NCBI GenBank assembly: GCA_000310025.1
Contig: FN649742.1
Coordinates: 2,738,281 to 2,802,280 of the forward strand
Source: Ectocarpus siliculosus
Lineage: Eukaryota > Sar > Phaeophyceae > Ectocarpales > Ectocarpaceae
Direction of reading: 5' to 3'
DNA: 64,000 nucleotides
Shown piece after piece: positions 46,788-58,206 of this stretch. A program made the position numbers and the translations under genes. Each line of letters opens with the position of its first letter. Positions within the stretch are counted from its first letter, which is position 1. A model generated the notes under the pieces. It was not told where the DNA came from. It made no database searches and was given only the letters and a program-made list of their open reading frames with translations.

Positions 46788-49700
46788 CTAGCTGGCAGTA
46801 CAAGCCTCCTCCTGTGCAGTGCCGCCATTCTCTATCTTGTCCTCCGCCCTACCGATCTCTGTCTCGCCCTCCGCAACGCCAGCCTCAGCCTCGTCTCGCT
46901 CTGCGGTGGTCGCCGCGACTGATTCCGCCTTGCTCGCGATCGTCGTCCGCTCCGCCTGTGACCAGAAACAAATACAAAGGGCGCACCGATCGAGCGTTGG
47001 CATGGTATTCCAACGACGTGATGATTCAGCAGAGGCGCAAGGTACGTCTGGCTGACTCAAGGGACGTTTTCTTGTGAGGTTGCAAAAATGGTAAGCGACA
47101 GCCACGAGAGCTTCAACAATAGGAACGGGAACTTGCAACATCGTGGGTGTGAAAGCTTCTTCGTTCTACCAAGGGTGACATCCACCACGGGGATTGTCAT
47201 TAAATTGAAGCCGACACCAGAATTAAATACCGTTGTTGGCACTTTGTAGGCGGCCTAGGTACACATGACGTTAACAAAAGGATACCCTCAGCCAACCGAC
47301 ATCGGTGCAAACGTACAAGTAATGTACAAGATACACCAACTTTGGCTGAACGGTGTCCATGTGACGCTTGGTTTCCACACGAACTTCGCACAAACCGTTG
47401 TTTCGCGTGTGTTGGCAAAACTCCATGCCATACTGAAAAAAGACAAGACGCAGGGAGGATTTGCATATTGCAGAAATGGCGTAACGCTGAACGATTGAAT
47501 TGGTCTAACCTACGTTTTAAACGGTCAAAGATAGCATTCCCCATCCATTCCTCATATCCTATTTGGGCGCGGTGTGTAGCCGTATGCGGTAAGGCGGACA
47601 GGGTGCTCCGCATTCAAAAGACCTGGGCAACGAAACCCGACTGAGTGTCAAAACCGCACCTAAGCAGAAGCGGTAGCTCACCGATGGCGCACCTTAAAAC
47701 ACTTGGACGAAACGCAAGCCGGCAGCGCGCAACGCTTCCGTCAAACTCATCGAATAGCTGTGGTCTGCTTGTGNNNNNNNNNNNNNNNNNNNNNNNNNNN
47801 NNNNNNNNNNNNNNNNNNNNNNNNNNNNNNNNNNNNNNNNNNNNNNNNNNNNNNNNNNNNNNNNNNNNNNNNNCCCCCCCCCCTCCCCCCCCCCCCCCCC
47901 CACCGAAGCATCGGTCATGCACAACCCCAACGCGCCGTTCTGCCCACTCTTGCCTGCAACTCTCGGCAGCGAGCCTGGAGGCGGTCCTTCTCGCGTTCAG
48001 CCTCGGCCGCCGCCTGCTTCTTTTCGCGCAGCAGCGCCCGCATACCGTCCTCTCCAAGCTTCGCATCGTCGCGGCGGTCGCTTCTCTCGTCGCCCCCGCC
48101 ACCACCACCGCCGGCGTCGTCAATACCACCCTCACCACCCACCACCAGGCAGCCCGCGCGAGCGAGCAGGCCGGTCTTTTCCTTGGAGAGGCGCGCGATG
48201 GACACGAGCAGCTTGGTCTCGTTGGCCTGCAGGCGCTGGACGGACTCGAGGTACGTCTTGAGGCCCGCTTCCTGGCGCTCCAGGCGAGTGGCGTGCTCGC
48301 CAACCCTTTTGCGAAGCATTCCCTGTTGTCGTTGTCGTTGTTAGGGTGGTGGCGGTCGATGTGTCGGCGAAGCATGACGCAGCAACACGGATACGACCCG
48401 AAGGGGCGAGGAGAGAACAAGCCAAATAAAAGGGGGGTGATGTCTGTTGCGGCATTGATTTTTTTCTCTTGTATGGTGCTGCCGTCGACTCATGGCCAGA
48501 GTGGGGGGGGGCGGAAATGGTGTCGCGCAGGTTGTGTACACGAAAGAACGGACAACCCTCAAACGTGAAGGCAAAAATTTGCCGCGAGAATGGGCATGGG
48601 TGCGCGTGCTTCAGATTTAAATGTTGGAGCTATAATAGCATAGATCGATCAACATCGAACGGGCTGTAACCCCAGTCCCTGTCCTTCACAACTATGATAG
48701 CCCCCTCCCCCCCTCCCATCGCCGTGTTCCATGATTTGCTGTTCCAGAGCGATCGAACAAAACTAGACAAGCTTCAACAATCTCTTTCGAGTCAACTACA
48801 GTTCAGTTTAAATCGCACGAACGCACACGCACACCTACGTTGTCTACAACAGGCATGAGATGGAGCGGAAAAAAAAAATGTTCCTTCGTGTGTCGTCAAA
48901 CACATATCATCTGCACCTTCCCAACATAACATATATGAGACACACAAGACAGCTACCAAACTGTCTTGTTGAGCCTGTTACCCGCAGGGGAGATGTCCCT
49001 ATATGCTGTCTGGGAAATCGTAGACATACAGGTACTTTCTGACGCTATGAATCCATTGCTAATCTGTCTCAGACTCTTTTCTATGATAGAGATGGTTTCG
49101 TTGTGTCATACTAAGAAAAATAAAAAAAATAATCCGTGCGGCCTTTCGGCAGTGCCACCCTGCACGAAGAAGCATTTATACCTCTGCTCCCGCAAGCTCT
49201 CCGATGGCTTTCCTCAGCCCCTCCTCTCTGCCCAACGATATCTGTACTGCGGCGGTAAGGCTCTCGAGGCGCTTGGCCAGCTTCACGCCCTGCGTGCGCG
49301 TCACAAAACCCACAACGGCGAAAAGACAAAAAACGAGACAAAAAAAAAGCAGCGGAGCGTGTTCTTGGCGTTTGATTCGAATAGCCTGCAAGTGTACCGC
49401 CGCCGCCATGTCCAACCAGGCAGGGGTTGGTGCTGTTTACAGCTGAGGGAGCACTCTTCAATGTGAACAGGACGACCACAAACGACGATGCCATGATCCC
49501 AACAAGAACATTGCTCTCTCGCCTCCTCCCGCCGATAATACCCAAGCGTAGGTGACATAGGATATCACACCCCCGGACAGATTCTCAAACCTCTCGTTTT
49601 CTCCAGAGGGGCGGTGCCGAAAACGGCGGCGTTGGAGCCGTCTCGTCGAGAGAGCTTTCCGGAAACGCATCGTTTCACTTAATGCACCCTCCTCGTCGTG

Positions 49701-50856
49701 CACTAATCGAGCTTTGAAAATCGGTCCAAGGAGTCTGGCATCTGGCGTCACTAATACTCACCTCCTCTTCGTGGCCCCTGAGGGATTTCTCGGAGGCGGT
49801 CTTGTTTTCGTCGTAGGTCTGGAGGAGCGCCTGCGCCCATCAACGAACAGCAACAGAACCAGAGGCGGCAAACGTGCTTGCTTTTGGGGCGCCACGGGAG
49901 ATGTTGCTATTAGTGCGGTTCTCGGCGAGGAAAGTAGACGCGGGGGGAGAGGTGAGGCCAGCAGTAGCTTTAAACGTGAGCTATATAAACAAGAGCGAAC
50001 AACGACAACAAACAAAACAAGGGGTCGCTTCTGCTGCTACACGCATGCACCCAAAGAACGGCTTTATGGCGCATTTCTACTCTGCCAGCGACACGAAGAT
50101 GATGGCCACAACGTGATCGTCTACATTGAGCCCATTTCGAAGACCCAGCACGCACCAGGGACAAACAGGGCGTACGTCCCGAGGAAACAAAACGAGTGCT
50201 GCGCAAACACGAAACACAACCAAGGGATCATCACGCCGATAGACTGGAATGCTCTCACCTTCTACAACAAGCAAAACGACGCATAAATAGGCATTACGTC
50301 GATGTCTTTAGAGTAGCATACCTATCCCGCAATACGGCGCAAAAAAACTAAACCCCTTCCGGGCGCGAAAGCCGTACGGTGCTGCACCCATCGTTCTTGC
50401 GATACAACGCCGTGGCATGCAACCGCGCGCGCCCTCGAAGGTTATACACGCATGCATATGCACATGGGCGCATACCTGCACGCGTGCAAGGACCACGCTC
50501 TGTTTGAGGTCTTGCTCTGTCTCGCGCGTGACCTGCTCGTGGGAGTCGACAAAAAAAAAACAAAAAAAATCCGGTACACATACTTGTACACACCTGGAGG
50601 TCTGAGCGGAGGCTGGCGTTCTCCGCGTCCTGGGCGATCCTTTCCTCTTCCTGCTCCTTAATCTTCTTCGAAATGTCGCTTACGACGGCGTTCAGAGAGG
50701 CGTTCATCTCTTCCCTTCGAAGTAGAGCGCGACGCAAGTGCCAAAACCCCAGCGGGAGGCCAAAGAACGGCGAACACGACGTTGGCGCGGGCGTTGGCGC
50801 GGGTGCAACAACGTGGCCCAAGGGGCCACGAACCTCCTTAGCTGTGTGGTTACTCC

Positions 50857-50954
<98 letters not shown>

Positions 50955-53900
50955 CATCGGCTCCAATCCCCCGCTAGGAAAGAAGATCGTTCTCTCTATC
51001 AAATCCCCATCCTAGCGAACACAGACAAAAAACAGAAACAAGCGGATCAAACACTCCCGCGGGTCGGCGCGTAGGAAGACAGACACCACCAGAGAAAAGG
51101 GATATGTTAACCCTACGTGTGCTGATCGATCACCTCCTCGCCGTCTCTTTCCCCGCTTCCACGTTCCGGGCCTCGAGCATCGCCGTTCGTCTCCCGTCGA
51201 GCTCGCCGCTGAGGGTCTGCAGCTTCGCCGCCGCCTGGTTTAGCCGCGCCGCCTCGCGCGCGTCCGCGTCCGCCTCCGCCCGCATCACCTTGAGGGAACC
51301 GGGAGGGGCGGCAACCAAAGGCGCCCCCAAGGGTTAGGCCGGCGCGAGAGACAAGTCAGCCACCAGAGTCACCAACAGCGGCAAAAAAAGTATCGCCGCG
51401 CCATCGCAGCCTCCGCCTCATTTCACCACACAGACCAGCCCTACCCTACACGTATCAAATTTGCGCGCCAAACCTTATAAGCGCACCTACCCAACTGTAC
51501 AGCGGGGACCTCACGTTCAACCATTGGCGTTAATGGGTCTCAGGGCGAGAGGGTACAGGGTAAAAATGGGATGCGATAAAAGGGTGAAAAATGTGGCAGG
51601 CAGCAAAGCCGGGGAACTTGCAACGGCCAGCTTCTGGTTCTGAAAGCGGACGGTTTACCCCTTGGCCTACGCGGCAATTCTTCGCCTCGCGTCATCCTCC
51701 GCCCTCGACCAGCCACCGGGCGAAACTTAGGGCTATACACCCGAGACCCAATCTCCGATCAACTATTGTTTCGTGATCAAACGGAAAGCACCCCGTCACT
51801 GCGGGGGGGCCGGTGAAAAAGAGCGAACGATCTTTGCCAAGAAAAACTAGGAAGGGTTGGTGCGCTTCGGCTCCTATTCTACCTCGTTCAATTTCTCCAT
51901 CTCTTGGGTCTTGCGAGTTAGAGTGTCGGCTTGCTTGGCCATCGTCCTCGCCGCTTGCACTTGTTCTCGGTACATGTCCCGCAGGGCCTGTGTGGCGTAG
52001 TTTTCCCGCACAATTTTTTGGGGAAGCTATGTTACACACCGCAAAGAAACCAGGACAGATGCTTGCTCGGTGATGCCGCTGCCCACCGCCGCTAGTATAG
52101 ACGGCAGCGAACAACGCGATCGATCAACGAGTGTAGCAGCGAAAGTTTGTTTTTCAGCGGTCTAAGGAGTATGATACGGGACGAACGAACCGACCTGACT
52201 AATAACAAATCTAAAACACATGTGCAGCTGGGTGCTTGGACACGGGAGCATACGAAGGTGCGCAGCACGGTTCGGTCGGACCAAAGCGGAAGGGCATCTC
52301 CGAGTGACCCCACCGCTAGACAAGCGAACGGGCGAGCAGAACGAAGAGAGACCAATCAAGAAAGCGTGCCAGAACACCTCGCGTGGCATCAAACCCCGAA
52401 ACTGAGCGACCCGTCACTACGCACACTGCTTGTGCACAACTTCAAACGAGACCCCTCATCACCACGACTACGCCATGCCAGAAAACTGGAGGCGTGCTTC
52501 GGAGCTCACAGTACCAGCGACTTCGTTGTTGCGTCTATTGCACAACGCTCAATCCGACCCGGCTTTTGTCCAATTGGGAACTAGCGAGCATAATTCCCTT
52601 GGCGTTCGGAGATCTACTTGTAATGAGTTTTGATAAATCACTTTTGATCGAGACCGTCATTGTTAGGGGATACCTCTAGGGCGTGCGGGCGGCAGGGTCC
52701 GACGGAATACTATCAAGTTATACAGGGCGACGGCTGCGGCCAATATCTTGATCCGGAGAGAACATATCTACAGGGCGGAACCCCCCCCACCCGCCCAGTT
52801 GCTTCCTCGCCGTCTGCCTTGTGTGCAACAGAGGTAATGATACACCTGCATCCCTTGCGGGGTGAAGCCATGCCACTGCTGCTGCTGCTGCTGCTGCAGC
52901 GGCGTCCCGCTATTCTCCGAAGACCCACGTGGACTCTGCAGGCCTCCCTCCTTTCGCGCAAGAATCACCTTTGGATGAATCAAGCACGCCGACAGATGTA
53001 CAACGCACGTGATTGACAAAAGCATGCGCCACCCTCTAAACTGCCGCCGGGGAAACAGTCCCATCAGGGTTGTATGGCCGTGCTAAACCTAGCTTGTTCT
53101 CCTTAACCTCTAGCGCCGAGCTGATGACCCTACCCCTTCGGGTAGTCCATCTATTGGTCTCGCGCCCACCCCTGCCTGCCCTGGTCTGGTTCCGACTTTC
53201 TTTACGCTCTCAAGCCTGTCATCTGGCGAAGCAATACTTTTAGGCCTGCTGAACAATCTCTCGCGACGCTTGGAGAAAGAAGAAAACAAATCCTGTCACC
53301 TGCGCCTCGAATCGTCGCATCACTTCTTCTTCGCTTTCCACGCGTGCTGCATCTCTCTCTCCTCTCCCTTCCGCGCCGCCAGGGTCTCCTTTGACCCCCG
53401 ATGCTGCCGCCGCCGCTGCCTGGCCATTCTGTGGCCGACTCTGGCCAGCCTGAGGGTTAGCAAGCCGGTGCTTCGACGTTGCCGTACGAGCTTTTCTGCC
53501 GTTGCCATGAGCGGCGTCGGCGGAGGACGAAGGCGTGGCCCCTACCGCCGCCGCCACCTCCACCGCCTGCTGTCCCCTCGCCCTCAAGGGGGAGGAGGGG
53601 GTCGGGGCCGCGGCAGCGCCATTGTCGTTCTTGCCTTTGCGCTGCTGCTTGGCCCTTTCAAGCTGCAGTTGCGCGATCTTGGATCTGAGCAGAACTTCGT
53701 TCGAAAGGACAACCGGCGTGGCGGTTCTGTGCGTGCGGGAATCACGGTTGGCGTAGCGCAGTAGCAGCAGCGGTAGCAAACGTTTGCGAAGGGTGGCGAC
53801 GAGAGCGATGCGTATGCTTACAGCAGGGAGACGTGCATAAAGGAACAAGATGAAAATGGAAAACTCAACCCGACGCGGTTCTTTCCGGACTCAGCACCGG

Positions 53901-54841
53901 TATGGAATGGGGAGCTTTCACGACTTTTCTCGCAATGCAAACGACATGGTGGGTTTCATTGTTCCTGCTTGCGACATTGAACACTCCCTGCAAGGCTCCA
54001 ACTGAACCTTGCTGATACCGCCGCATGAAACCGATAAAACCAAACAAAGAGCAACAGCCCCGTTTTTATCCCGGTGTCACCAACTTCAATCATTTTTTGC
54101 TTACACATGGCGATATTCACAACTAAATGCCCGCTCGTGGGTTTTCAGGTGTTTCTGAAGTTGGATGTACTGCAGCAGTCTTGGGGTGGCAATGGTTGCG
54201 TAGCTTGCTACCGACCGCGCTAAGCGGCTAAACAATGACAACAGTTTCGCTGGAGGGACAAACCTTTGTCCCTCGCCAGCGTGCAGCGTGCTGGTCGTTC
54301 ATGTGCGGATTTGGTGCAGGAAGACATTACAGGGAGATAGTTTTCGCACGTACACATAATGAGGGTTTACTTCCAACAAGAACAAAAAAGATAGAGATGA
54401 GTGGCTATACCTACAGTACATAATGCTGCCACCTACTTTCATGCTACAAGGTTGCTGTGAGAAAATGCAGAGAGCTGCAGTGGGACCTGCTCTCTGCCGG
54501 AGGATGCATGTATTTCATCGTGTTCGTTGCATCTCGGTCTCAGCAGGAAATTACACCAGTACGCGTCCTCTAGGTGCTTACACGCTCTCGAGTGTGGAGC
54601 GCGAAACAATAATATTGCGCAATGTAGGTGCACTGCATCCAGGCAATGTTTGCATAGACTACTATCATAAGAGAGCTGCGCGAGGCTTTGCAGTTGACTT
54701 TGTAGTCTACTTGACTAAATAAATGTACTCAGAAATAATGTACTTGCTGAGGGTGGCAGGCCTTACTCACGATGATGAACCGCAGACGCTCGGATCTGCG
54801 CTCGGCCTTTCGCGAGTCGGAGCTAGAGCATGCTTTGGCAT
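46788..54841 (-). CDS. Taxilin-like coiled-coil protein
   Basis: Taxilins bind syntaxins and act in vesicle traffic. Ten exons join in phase to 535 residues, close to the usual taxilin length: 54841-54771, 53684-53300, 51987-51883, 51288-51134, 50714-50594, 50532-50476, 49830-49762, 49289-49182, 48322-47954 and 46955-46788 (stop). After a low-complexity N-terminus almost all is coiled coil. The family order is kept: KLQTLSGELDGRR (family KLESLCRELQ), then EEMNASLNAVVSDISKKI, IAQDAENASLRSDLQ, MLRKRVGEHATRL, and near the C-terminus RLQARCRELQ|AERTT (family LEKLCRALQTERN). The last intron (47953-46956) has a GC donor and contains the assembly gap; reading through it instead would give a stop at 47915 after RWGCA. 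The first exon (MPKHALAP...) is chosen by phase; another frame there (SRKAERRSERLRFI) is also open and could be an internal exon. The family call rests on remembered motifs. Confidence 0.68.
47774..47873. other. Assembly gap (100 N)
   Basis: Exactly 100 N, the usual placeholder for a gap of unknown size, flanked on the right by a C-rich homopolymer tract (47874-47901). It lies in the last intron of the taxilin-like gene, so no modelled exon is cut. Confidence 0.98.
49065..49109 (+). repeat. 45-base dispersed repeat, copy 2
   Basis: Identical to the reverse complement of 4688-4732. It lies in the taxilin-like intron between exons ending 49182 and starting 48322. Similarity does not extend clearly beyond the 45 bases. 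Confidence 0.92.
50865..50950. repeat. (CT)n microsatellite
   Basis: About 43 uninterrupted CT units, preceded by CTCC-type imperfect units from 50853. It lies in the taxilin-like intron 51133-50715, where it reads (AG)n in transcript sense. Confidence 0.97.
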
Positions 54842-55876
54842 TGAAGCTGTGTGTACTCCTCAGTTGAAGAAGTATTAAGCAGGTGCTGCTGGTGCGCAAG
54901 AGCGAGCTGCGGTGCAGTGGTGTGCTTTTGTGTCCGCCATTTGCCGCCATGGGCGGGGGTCGCAGCGAACAGGAAGTAGATAGGGATGATGTACGATTTC
55001 ACGAAGCCCCCTACTGGAGGTTGCGCCGCGCCGCTGGCTGCGAGTTGGCTCGTCACACTACCCAAACGCGTGATCATGTCCCTTGAAGGGTATGGTACTG
55101 TCGGGGACCCGCAGGAGTCGCCGGCAGCGGGAGAAGAAGGACACGTTCTACCTTTGTTGAGCACGACCTGGTGAGGGATTTGATTTCCGTGAAATTGCGA
55201 CAGGATGGGCGCCATGGCGCGTCAGATTTTCCTTCCAAACATCCAAAACATCCGGTGTGTATGATCCGCATTCATTTTTTTTTCTTGAACATACACACAG
55301 CCTTCCACAGGGAACGTGGTGGCCATGCCCTCATAGCAACGTACGCAGCGAAATATGTAATTGGAGAGAGGTACTCCCCACTCCTAGTTCCATGACTCGT
55401 GAACAGATTTTCAGCTGGCAACATGATTGGTGCTTGTTTGGTGTCTTAGGGGGGAACCTGCAGACTGCAGACTGGTGTCCGAAGGAACAACTAAGCCGGC
55501 TTCATGTGTACACCGCGGTCGCCAATATATTGTTGTCTCTCAGCTAGCGAGAGCTAGCAGTGGGCTTTCGAGCCCGCGCACTATTCTTTGCACGTGATCC
55601 GTAGTGTGGCTGCAATATCCAAAGTTGGCCACGAATCTTTATCTTCATCTTAAGCTTTTTACTCCCATTCGACAAGTCGTTGCAATGATGTGTTACGCAT
55701 GTGACGGCCTCCGCTTCTGACTGCTCGTATGATGTATGTTGCTTACCATTAGCGTACTTCGCTCATTTTTTTTTTTTTTATGTGACACGCGTGACACCTC
55801 TCTGTCTCGTGTAGCGGGGATGCAACAGCAAAGGGCGGCAGGGAGAAAGCACCGTTGCGTCAAGGGGCTAGACTCA

Positions 55877-56016
55877 CCCCAGCGCAGCATGTTGGCGACG
55901 ACAGCAGCAGGGGAGAAAGGGATCTGAACCATGCACTTGGTGGGCGGGACGACCGGGAGACGAGGGCGGGCACCGCCGGGGGCGGACCTTCCTTGTGGCG
56001 AGCGATCTTGGCGAAA
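55877..56016 (-). other. Possible unassigned exon
   Basis: On the minus strand a segment is bounded by CCCACAG|GTGTTTCGCC and GCTGGG|GTGAGT, an excellent donor. Two frames are open (one includes FAKIARHKEGPPP, the other VPPTKCMVQIPFSPAAVV). It could be a 5' exon of the taxilin-like gene or part of a small separate gene; I could not join it to anything with confidence. Confidence 0.25.
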
Positions 56017-57002
56017 CACCTGTGGGCAAGTGATTCCGTGAATCTCATGTCTGCTCCGTATGCATGTTTTGTTGCATTTGCTCCGTATGTATGTATGTAT
56101 GCATGTATGTAGATTGTGTTATTTAAAAATCGTCTGCAGTCGTTGGGTGGTGTTGAATCCTACAAGGGAATTCCTCTTCAAAACAACCTGGAAGCACGTG
56201 AAGATGGACAACAGGAAATCCCTGCGCTTGGCGCAAGCAAACGAGCTACAGCAGCGGTACATAGAGTACGTATGTCCGTTTCAGTGGTACACAATACTGC
56301 GAGCACAGCCCCACGGTTTCCCTTGACCTGCTGGTCTCTGCTGGGGCCAACTCTTGTGGAAAGGAGGATTTACATAGCTGGAAACCACGTACAACGAAAA
56401 ATCCTCCACCCGAAATTGCGCTCTTTCTTGATATCTCACCAACAGTTATTAAGGAATAATAAAAACACACACAGAAAGACTACCCATTCGAGATATACCC
56501 ACAGTCGAACGGGATGTGGTGGAGTCTTTGCAGTGAGTGAAGGGAAACCGGCTGGGTACTGTGATGTTAGGTGAAAGGAACACACCGCGCTGGCATGCCG
56601 GAACAGATCAACTGACGTTTGTTTGCCTGCGGACCACATTGCTTGAAGCATCGCGGTATGCATAGGAGCGGGAGGGACAGATGTGTTGAGCATCCATGTT
56701 ACCAGACAAATCACTCGAAATAAAGTATAAACGATATTCGGCGTGAAGACAACGATGTGTGTACCTGTGGGCAAGGAAGGATGGATGGGTGCGGCACATA
56801 CGTATGCGACCAAACCAACAAGCCGACTGATGGCCAACATCTTATTACCGTAATTGTGCGTGTTACCCATCGGCGACTTCGCAACCGTCGCGGTTATGGA
56901 CCGGGGTACGCAAAAAGAGCAAGAACGGCATGAGTTATGTTGCATTTGCGCGCCGTTATCTGTGTCATCGCACCGGGTGTGTCATCAACGATATAAAACC
57001 AG

Positions 57003-57282
57003 CTTAGGACGTAAATTTGTGTGCCCGCAAGGTACGGGTACCCTCCGGGCCACGTTTTGAACGGCATGTAAAGAGCGACTGCTGTGGGGGTGCCAGTAGG
57101 CATCAATTGGGGCGCCAATCCTTTCATGAGTACGATCACACCGATTTATATCCTGCCTTGGACGTAAATTTGCGTCCTTCCGCAAGGTACCGGTACCGTC
57201 CGCGCACGTTTTGATATCTTTGTAACCAGCGGCGTGGTGCCGGTAGGTAACAATAGGGCCGCCAATCCTTTCATGCGGAGTA
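57003..57282. repeat. Degenerate direct repeat, two units, 153-base period
   Basis: Both units start with GGACGTAAATTTG (57007 and 57160), continue with GCAAGGTAC, GTACC and CACGTTTTGA, and end with GCCAATCCTTTCATG (57114 and about 57261). The middle parts are diverged. Confidence 0.85.
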
Positions 57283-58206
57283 TTGAGTAGCATTGCGGTG
57301 TATGAGTAGAAATGAGCCAAGTTAATTTCACGTTAATCGATGGGTACATCAAATGCATTCACTCAAGCAAGCACATAACCCGCACCTCCAACCAACCGAA
57401 CAAGAAACGTACTCGTATTTGGTATTACCGGTACCGTGCCCCTTGAGGAAGGCGAATGAGGCTTGCGACCAACAAAAGAGGCTGGAAGAAAGACAGATAC
57501 CGTACCGTACACTTTTTCCCAGCAGGGAACCACAACGTCTTTCGTCTTTGGCACACGCATGCCCCGGATCCTGTACCACAAAGAAACCCTAGTTGCTCCA
57601 GGAAACTCTTGTCTTCATTTCTTCAGCATCTTACCTTTCGGTGTCATCGCACCGGGGTGCCTGCACTCAGTACGTAGCCACCCATCGGTGTCATCGCGCC
57701 GGAGGTGCGTGGGAAAATCTAGAACAAAATGATTTTTGCAGTTCCGAAACCGATTGTATCGGTGTCATGGCACCCATCGGTGTTGTATCACGGGGGCGCG
57801 ATAAAAAGCCTAGGGAGGAACGATCGTACCTCGGTGCCATAACAAGCACAATTACGGTACAACAACGACTGGCTGTGCACTCGGCAGAGATCTTTGGGAA
57901 CGTGCCCATGATGGGTGGGAAAAATGGACTGAAAAACGTTTTCCACAGAGAAACGCAGGGAAATCAATTCCAGACAATAGATAGGACCCACAGCCTGCTA
58001 CTTTTGGTAGTAGGTTTAGCGAGAATAAACACTACTTATTGTAGTCCGCTGGGGTTATCGGGTTCTGTAGGCTCAAAGACAACCGGGGGATACCAGAGAC
58101 GAGCAGATAGCTTGCATGCCGCACGTCGTCATTCGTTTTCAAGCACAGAAATCAGGAACGAGACCACATTCCGGTTTGTGTTGCGTGCCGGATTCCTCCG
58201 TCTCAG

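Larger units (their letters stand above)
54842..58206. other. Divergent intergenic region
   Basis: 3.4 kb between the taxilin-like gene (-) and the GMC oxidoreductase (+). It contains a two-unit degenerate repeat (57003-57282), a cluster of GGTGTCATCGCACCGG-like motifs (57636-57790), and one isolated possible minus-strand exon at 56016-55877. Confidence 0.45.

Noticed and set aside
47915-47954. C-terminus ...RWGCA as the end of the taxilin-like protein
   Set aside because: Using the GC donor at 47953 continues the conserved coiled-coil motif in phase into exon 46955-46788, which ends in its own stop. Kept only as an alternative.
51590-51660. tRNA-like stretch on the minus strand (TAGGCCAAGGGGTAAACCG ... 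TTCAGAA)
   Set aside because: The anticodon stem does not pair, and the expected T-loop GTTCRANTCC is absent (TTGCAAGTTCC instead). No cloverleaf can be drawn.
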